Positions 6,521-8,659 of a stretch of DNA of 8,659 nucleotides are shown here, piece after piece. How positions within the stretch are numbered: the first letter of the stretch is position 1; each line of letters starts with the position of its first letter. The translations under genes were made by a program, and so were the position numbers. The notes under the pieces are model-generated. The model had not been told where the DNA came from. It was given only the letters and a program-made list of their open reading frames with translations, and made no database searches. Source of the DNA: CAYYAU01 sp964469765 [NCBI: uncultured Clostridia bacterium] (GTDB lineage Bacteria > UBA6262 > WVXT01 > CAYYAU01); contig CAYYAU010000038.1 in NCBI GenBank assembly GCA_964469765.1, forward strand, positions 1 to 8,659, given 5' to 3'.

Positions 6521-8017
6521 ATGAAGAAGAATTCGCTATGGTTGATTGCAATACCTATTTTACTTATTTTACTTTTCCTTACGCGAGGAGAAAAAGTAAA
6601 TTATTCTCATTATGTTAGACTAACGTCTCAGAGAAAGGTTGAAACTGATTTAAAGAATATAACACCTTTTCAGTTGCAAAATTCTTTTGAAAAAATTGCA
6701 AAGATGGTTATTCCTGCGGTTGTTAATATAAATACACTACAAATTCAGAGGATTGAAGTTCCTTATTTTGAGTTCTATTTCAATGACCCTTTTGAAGAGT
6801 TTTTTGGAGATTTTTTTGGTGGGAGAAGGCCCTTACCTAGAAGACAAAAGCAATTATTTAAAAGAAGACTTAAAGGGGTTGGTTCAGGTGTTCTCATAGA
6901 TGAAAAAGGTTATGTGCTAACAAATTATCATGTTGTAAAAGGAGCACAGCAGATTAATGTTACATTATCTGAGAAAGGAAAGGAGAAGAGTTATCCGGCT
7001 AAGATTATTGGAGAGGACCCCAGAACAGATTTGGCTGTAATTAAGATTAAATCAACAAGGAAATTTAATTATATTAAATTGGGAGATTCTGATAAAATTG
7101 AGATTGGAGATTGGGTATTAGCAATAGGGTCTCCATTTGGGTTAGAACACACAGTCACTGCTGGGATTATAAGTGCAAAGAGACAAGTACTGTCAATTGA
7201 TGGAAGGGTCTATAAAGGAATGATTCAAACGGATGCTGCGATTAATGTTGGTAATAGTGGAGGACCTTTGGTAAATATAAAGGGAGAGGTGATTGGAATT
7301 AATACAGCAATCTATGCACCAACAGGAGTGTTTAATGGTATTGGATTTGCTATTCCTATAAATAAGGCAAAGAGTATTCTTGGCCAACTCATTAAAAAAG
7401 GTAAAGTAACAAGAGGTTGGCTTGGTGTAGAGATTAGGGAAGTAGATAAGGTAATAGCTAATCAGTTTGGTTTAAAAGAAGAAAAAGGCGCACTTATAAA
7501 CAGAGTGGTTAGTGATTCTCCAGCTGATAAAGCAGGACTTAAAAGAGGAGATGTGATAGTAAAGTTTAATGGTAAAGAAGTAGATGATGTGCTTTCTCTT
7601 CAAGAGATGGTAGGCAATACCCCTCCAAAAACAAAAGTAAATGTGAAGGTTATAAGAGATGGAAAATTTAAAGTATTATATGTGACGATAGGAACTTTAC
7701 AGGAAGAGGTCTCAGTTAAAGAAAAAAAACAAGAGAAAATCTGGGGACTTACAGTAAAAAATGTTAATTCTGTTTTATCTGATAGATATAACATTCCTGA
7801 AGGACAGCAAGGAGTGGTTGTTACTGATATAGAAAGAGCAAGTAAAGCTGAAGAGATAGGATTAAGAATAGGTGATCTAATAAAAAGTATAAATAGAATT
7901 CCGACTCCAAATATGATAGAGTTTAATAAAGCTGTTTCAAAGGTAGATTTATCAAAGGGAATTATGCTTGATGTTTATAGACAGGGGCAGTATATATACA
8001 TCACCTATGCAGAATAA
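6521..8017 (+). CDS. degP: DegP/HtrA (Do family) periplasmic serine protease with two PDZ domains
   Basis: The 498-residue product begins with an export or anchor segment (residues 5-20). It continues with the usual pre-protease helix ([15 protein letters not shown], 56-70) and an aromatic/acidic LA-type loop followed by basic residues (79-118). The trypsin-like domain has the full catalytic triad: His137 in LTNYHVV, Asp170 in [11 protein letters not shown] and Ser246 in GNSGGPL. PDZ1 covers about 298-391 (RGWLGVEI carboxylate-binding loop, [14 protein letters not shown]). PDZ2 covers about 408-498, ending at the C-terminus ([14 protein letters not shown]). Two PDZ domains and full length place it with DegP/DegQ rather than the one-PDZ DegS. 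It would degrade or hold misfolded envelope proteins, fitting the exported barrel and propeller proteins encoded upstream. No clear signal peptidase site follows the hydrophobic core (TRGEKVNY), so it may stay membrane-anchored. It follows holB by 36 bases with a good SD site. Confidence 0.95.
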   Translation: MKKNSLWLIAIPILLILLFLTRGEKVNYSHYVRLTSQRKVETDLKNITPFQLQNSFEKIAKMVIPAVVNINTLQIQRIEVPYFEFYFNDPFEEFFGDFFGGRRPLPRRQKQLFKRRLKGVGSGVLIDEKGYVLTNYHVVKGAQQINVTLSEKGKEKSYPAKIIGEDPRTDLAVIKIKSTRKFNYIKLGDSDKIEIGDWVLAIGSPFGLEHTVTAGIISAKRQVLSIDGRVYKGMIQTDAAINVGNSGGPLVNIKGEVIGINTAIYAPTGVFNGIGFAIPINKAKSILGQLIKKGKVTRGWLGVEIREVDKVIANQFGLKEEKGALINRVVSDSPADKAGLKRGDVIVKFNGKEVDDVLSLQEMVGNTPPKTKVNVKVIRDGKFKVLYVTIGTLQEEVSVKEKKQEKIWGLTVKNVNSVLSDRYNIPEGQQGVVVTDIERASKAEEIGLRIGDLIKSINRIPTPNMIEFNKAVSKVDLSKGIMLDVYRQGQYIYITYAE

Positions 8018-8042
8018 AACAGATAATTAGATCTACACAAAG

Positions 8043-8050
8043 AAAGGAGG
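8043..8050 (+). promoter_or_regulatory. Strong Shine-Dalgarno site AAAGGAGG for gap
   Basis: AAAGGAGG lies five bases before the ATG at 8056. It is the best ribosome site in the window, as expected for a highly expressed glycolytic gene, and fixes the start. Confidence 0.85.
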
Positions 8051-8055
8051 AAAAA

Positions 8056-8659
8056 ATGGGTGTTAAGGTTGGAATTAATGGTTTTGGAAGAATTGGAAGG
8101 TTGGTCCTAAGGGCTGCATTAGCAAACAGAGTTGAGATTTTGGATTTTGTTGCTTTGAATGATCTTACAGATGCTAAAACATTGGCTTATCTTTTCAAGT
8201 ATGACTCTACATTTGGTGTTTATCCTGGAGATGTGAAAGCAGAAAATGATAGTATAGTTGTTGATAATAAAAGAATGAGTGTGCTTGGAATTAAAGAACC
8301 TTCACAGCTTCCATGGAAGCAGTTAGGTGTTGATATCGTGGTGGAAGCTACTGGTAAGTTTAGAACAAAGCAAGATGTGATAAAACATATTCAATCTGGA
8401 GCAAAGAAGGTTGTTATTACTGCGGCTGGTAAGGGTGTTGACCTTATGGTTAATATAGGGATTAATGAAAAAGAGTATGACCCAAAGAAGCACAATATTC
8501 TTTCTAACGCATCCTGCACAACAAATAGTTTAACTCCTGTGATGAAGGTGATTGATGAAAAGATTGGTATAGAAAAGGCATTGATGACAACGATACACTC
8601 TTATACAAATGACCAAAGAATCCTGGATTTTGCTCATAAAGATTTAAGAAGAGCACGTA
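8056..8659 (+). CDS. gap: Glyceraldehyde-3-phosphate dehydrogenase, N-terminal part (3' end outside window)
   Basis: The frame is open to the window edge, giving 201 codons plus one base of a protein usually near 335 residues. The enzyme oxidises and phosphorylates glyceraldehyde-3-phosphate to 1,3-bisphosphoglycerate in glycolysis, or the reverse in gluconeogenesis. The nucleotide-binding start is [12 protein letters not shown] (5-16). [20 protein letters not shown] (32-51) has the Asp36 that normally favours NAD over NADP. The catalytic motif is SNASCTTNS (150-158), with nucleophile Cys154; His181 in [10 protein letters not shown] is the base. [11 protein letters not shown] ends the visible part. 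The second Cys of the common CTTNC motif is Ser here, which also occurs in bacterial enzymes such as that of Thermotoga as I recall it. The 38-base gap to the DegP-type gene and the strong SD site would suit a separate promoter, but none is convincing. Confidence 0.96.
   Translation, partial: MGVKVGINGFGRIGRLVLRAALANRVEILDFVALNDLTDAKTLAYLFKYDSTFGVYPGDVKAENDSIVVDNKRMSVLGIKEPSQLPWKQLGVDIVVEATGKFRTKQDVIKHIQSGAKKVVITAAGKGVDLMVNIGINEKEYDPKKHNILSNASCTTNSLTPVMKVIDEKIGIEKALMTTIHSYTNDQRILDFAHKDLRRAR

Noticed and set aside
7968-7996. Promoter-like TTGATG (7968-7973) and TATATA (7991-7996), 17 bases apart, before gap
   Set aside because: It lies inside the DegP-type coding region and the -10 box matches only four of six positions; plausible for a separately expressed gap but not supportable by eye.
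8503-8532. Ser in place of the second Cys of the GAPDH CTTNC motif
   Set aside because: The catalytic Cys154 is intact, and the Ser variant is, as far as I know, found in other bacterial enzymes, so it is not a defect.

Overview
The window is an AT-rich stretch of bacterial genome, densely packed, with every gene on the + strand. Gaps between genes are at most about 40 bases, and two pairs overlap by four bases (ATGA). It holds nine coding regions, the first and last cut by the window edges. I see no RNA gene, insertion sequence, CRISPR array or clear terminator. An outer-membrane barrel with a C-terminal aromatic residue, secreted repeat proteins, a pseudopilin and a DegP-type protease point to a Gram-negative (diderm) bacterium. 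A PorV/UPF0164-like barrel beside an FG-GAP protein with a FlgD/T9SS-like C-terminal domain is a style common in uncultured candidate phyla (for example Omnitrophota, WOR-3 or Cloacimonadota-like lineages) and in the Bacteroidota sphere. That lineage guess is inference; no marker here fixes it.

Layout. 1-570: C-terminal part of a UbiA-family membrane prenyltransferase. 583-1137: unrecognised, very basic protein with one N-terminal membrane anchor. 1134-2132: PorV/UPF0164-like outer-membrane beta-barrel, overlapping the previous gene. 2148-4409: large exported protein with a seven-blade FG-GAP/VCBS propeller, two fibronectin-III-like domains and a C-terminal FlgD-like / type IX sorting-like domain. 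4443-4940: GspJ/PilW-like pseudopilin. 4937-5566: thymidylate kinase (tmk), overlapping the pseudopilin gene. 5582-6484: DNA polymerase III delta' subunit (holB). 6521-8017: DegP/HtrA-type serine protease with two PDZ domains. 8056 to the end: glyceraldehyde-3-phosphate dehydrogenase (gap), cut by the window edge.

How the genes may work together. The first half is about the envelope. The barrel and the propeller protein look like an outer-membrane component plus a secreted or surface-anchored cargo, with the basic anchored protein as a possible partner. The middle is the familiar tmk-holB housekeeping pair, linked by overlap to a pseudopilin gene. The DegP-type protease would provide periplasmic quality control. 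Nothing here is clearly a new defence or mobile system. The most interesting leads are the barrel/cargo/basic-protein cluster, the solitary pseudopilin coupled to tmk, and an in-frame dnaX-type slippery heptamer in holB.
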